Assembly: GCA_025360355.1 (NCBI GenBank)
Contig: JANYCL010000315.1
Span: forward strand, 1-6,248
Source of the DNA: Sphingobacteriaceae bacterium
GTDB taxonomy: Bacteria > Bacteroidota > Bacteroidia > B-17B0 > Aurantibacillaceae
Reading direction: 5' to 3'
DNA length: 6,248 nucleotides
Shown: piece after piece, positions 5,648-6,248 of the stretch
Layout: every line of letters begins with the position of its first letter
Numbering within the stretch: position 1 is the stretch's first letter
The notes under the pieces: model-generated
The model's database searches: none
What the model was told of the DNA's origin: nothing
What the model saw: only the letters and a program-made list of their open reading frames with translations
Translations under genes and position numbers: made by a program

Positions 5648-6248
5648 TGGAATCAGTAAATTTTACTTTTCCAAGATATGCCAAGTTGGCTTTTGTTTTA
5701 CTTAGCCTTAGTATAATCCTTGTTCTCCTTTATTTTGGACAACACATTTTAATTCCGCTTTTATTATCACTCCTATTCGCCATTTTATTGAGGCCGGTCG
5801 TGATCTTTCTAAACACAAAATTAAGGTTTCCACAAGTTATAGCTGTTTTTATTACGGTTGTTTGTTTCGTTGCATCTATCTTCACTATTCTTATGTTAGT
5901 TTCTTGGCAAGCTTCAGATATAACTAACGATTGGGCCAAAATAAAACCGAATCTTTATATCCACCTTCAACATTTTCAGCATTGGATAAGGCAACGCTTT
6001 CATGTCAGCTATAACAAACAACAAAATTATATTCAGCAAGTAACGCAGGAAACCTTAAATGGCGAAAGTGATCTGATGGGTAACACGCTTAGTTCCTTTA
6101 CTGATTCGTTAATTGATTTAGTATTGATCCCCATCTATACTTTTCTCATTCTTTTATACCGTAACCACTTTACTAAATTTCTTTATCAAGTGGTTAGTGC
6201 CAAAAATGAACTTGTACTGCAGAACATTCTCACAAAAATAAAAACAGT
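5647..6248 (+). CDS. AI-2E family transporter (PF01594), 3' end outside window
   Basis: The frame opens at ATG 5647, whose A is the last base of the previous stop (TAATG), and runs off the window end after 200 complete codons. Family members are usually about 340-370 residues, so just over half is seen. Visible are membrane helix 1 at about 14-30, helix 2 at 34-55 with the characteristic ending LLFAILLRPVV (42-52), and helix 3 at 62-86. A long polar, extramembrane helical region follows (about 88-150). The next helix starts with DLVLIPIYTFLILLYRNHF (157-175), strongly reminiscent of the family. Members are eight-helix inner-membrane permeases. A few have been linked to autoinducer-2 export or to sodium/proton exchange, but most have no proven substrate. 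No luxS or lsr-type gene is present here, so a quorum-sensing role should not be assumed. Confidence 0.9.
   Translation, partial: MESVNFTFPRYAKLAFVLLSLSIILVLLYFGQHILIPLLLSLLFAILLRPVVIFLNTKLRFPQVIAVFITVVCFVASIFTILMLVSWQASDITNDWAKIKPNLYIHLQHFQHWIRQRFHVSYNKQQNYIQQVTQETLNGESDLMGNTLSSFTDSLIDLVLIPIYTFLILLYRNHFTKFLYQVVSAKNELVLQNILTKIKT

Noticed and set aside
5730..5939. - strand frame opposite the AI-2E transporter
   Set aside because: It opposes the first membrane helices of a recognised transporter and has no leader or family signal.
5647..6248. AI-2E transporter as evidence of a quorum-sensing system
   Set aside because: The family name is historical; most members have unproven substrates and no autoinducer synthesis or uptake gene is visible.

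Overview
The window looks like chromosomal DNA of a member of the Bacteroidota, probably a Flavobacteriia or Sphingobacteriia relative. The DNA is AT-rich. Signal peptides end in A/S followed by Q, translation starts follow A-rich leaders instead of strong Shine-Dalgarno sequences, and the families present (OmpA with thrombospondin type 3 repeats, PorT-like barrels, DUF4421, lmo0937-type mini-protein, YtxH, holin superfamily III, AI-2E transporter) are typical of that phylum. All genes lie on the + strand. No mobile element, CRISPR array, tRNA or rRNA was seen.

Region 1 (1-2903) is an outer-membrane block. It begins with the 3' end of a small gene that resembles Bacteroidota stress-response small proteins. 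Three exported proteins follow: an OmpA-family protein (barrel, six calcium-binding-type repeats, peptidoglycan-binding domain), a PorT-type eight-stranded barrel and a tyrosine-rich small barrel. The gaps are 27-32 bp and three of the leaders share an A-rich ending, so one transcript is likely.

Region 2 (2904-4482) holds a possible 56-residue protein of unknown function, a 51-residue lmo0937-family membrane protein that is easily missed because of its size, and a DUF4421 outer-membrane protein. A weak hairpin and a Bacteroidota-like -7 element lie just before the DUF4421 gene.

Region 3 (4483-6248) starts with a 114-bp intergenic stretch, the longest in the window, which probably carries a promoter. 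A tightly packed run follows: YtxH protein, holin-superfamily membrane protein, a 128-residue unrecognised protein, and an AI-2E family transporter cut off by the window end. The last junctions are 5 bp and a one-base TAATG overlap, so translational coupling is likely. The first three genes look like the enterobacterial yqjD-yqjE-yqjK set in order, size and membrane layout.

Together the genes suggest an envelope-maintenance or stress locus: outer-membrane barrels, a peptidoglycan anchor, and small inner-membrane stress proteins. I do not see a clear new defence or enzymatic system. The most interesting parts are the YtxH/holin/128-aa cassette and the two unrecognised small proteins.
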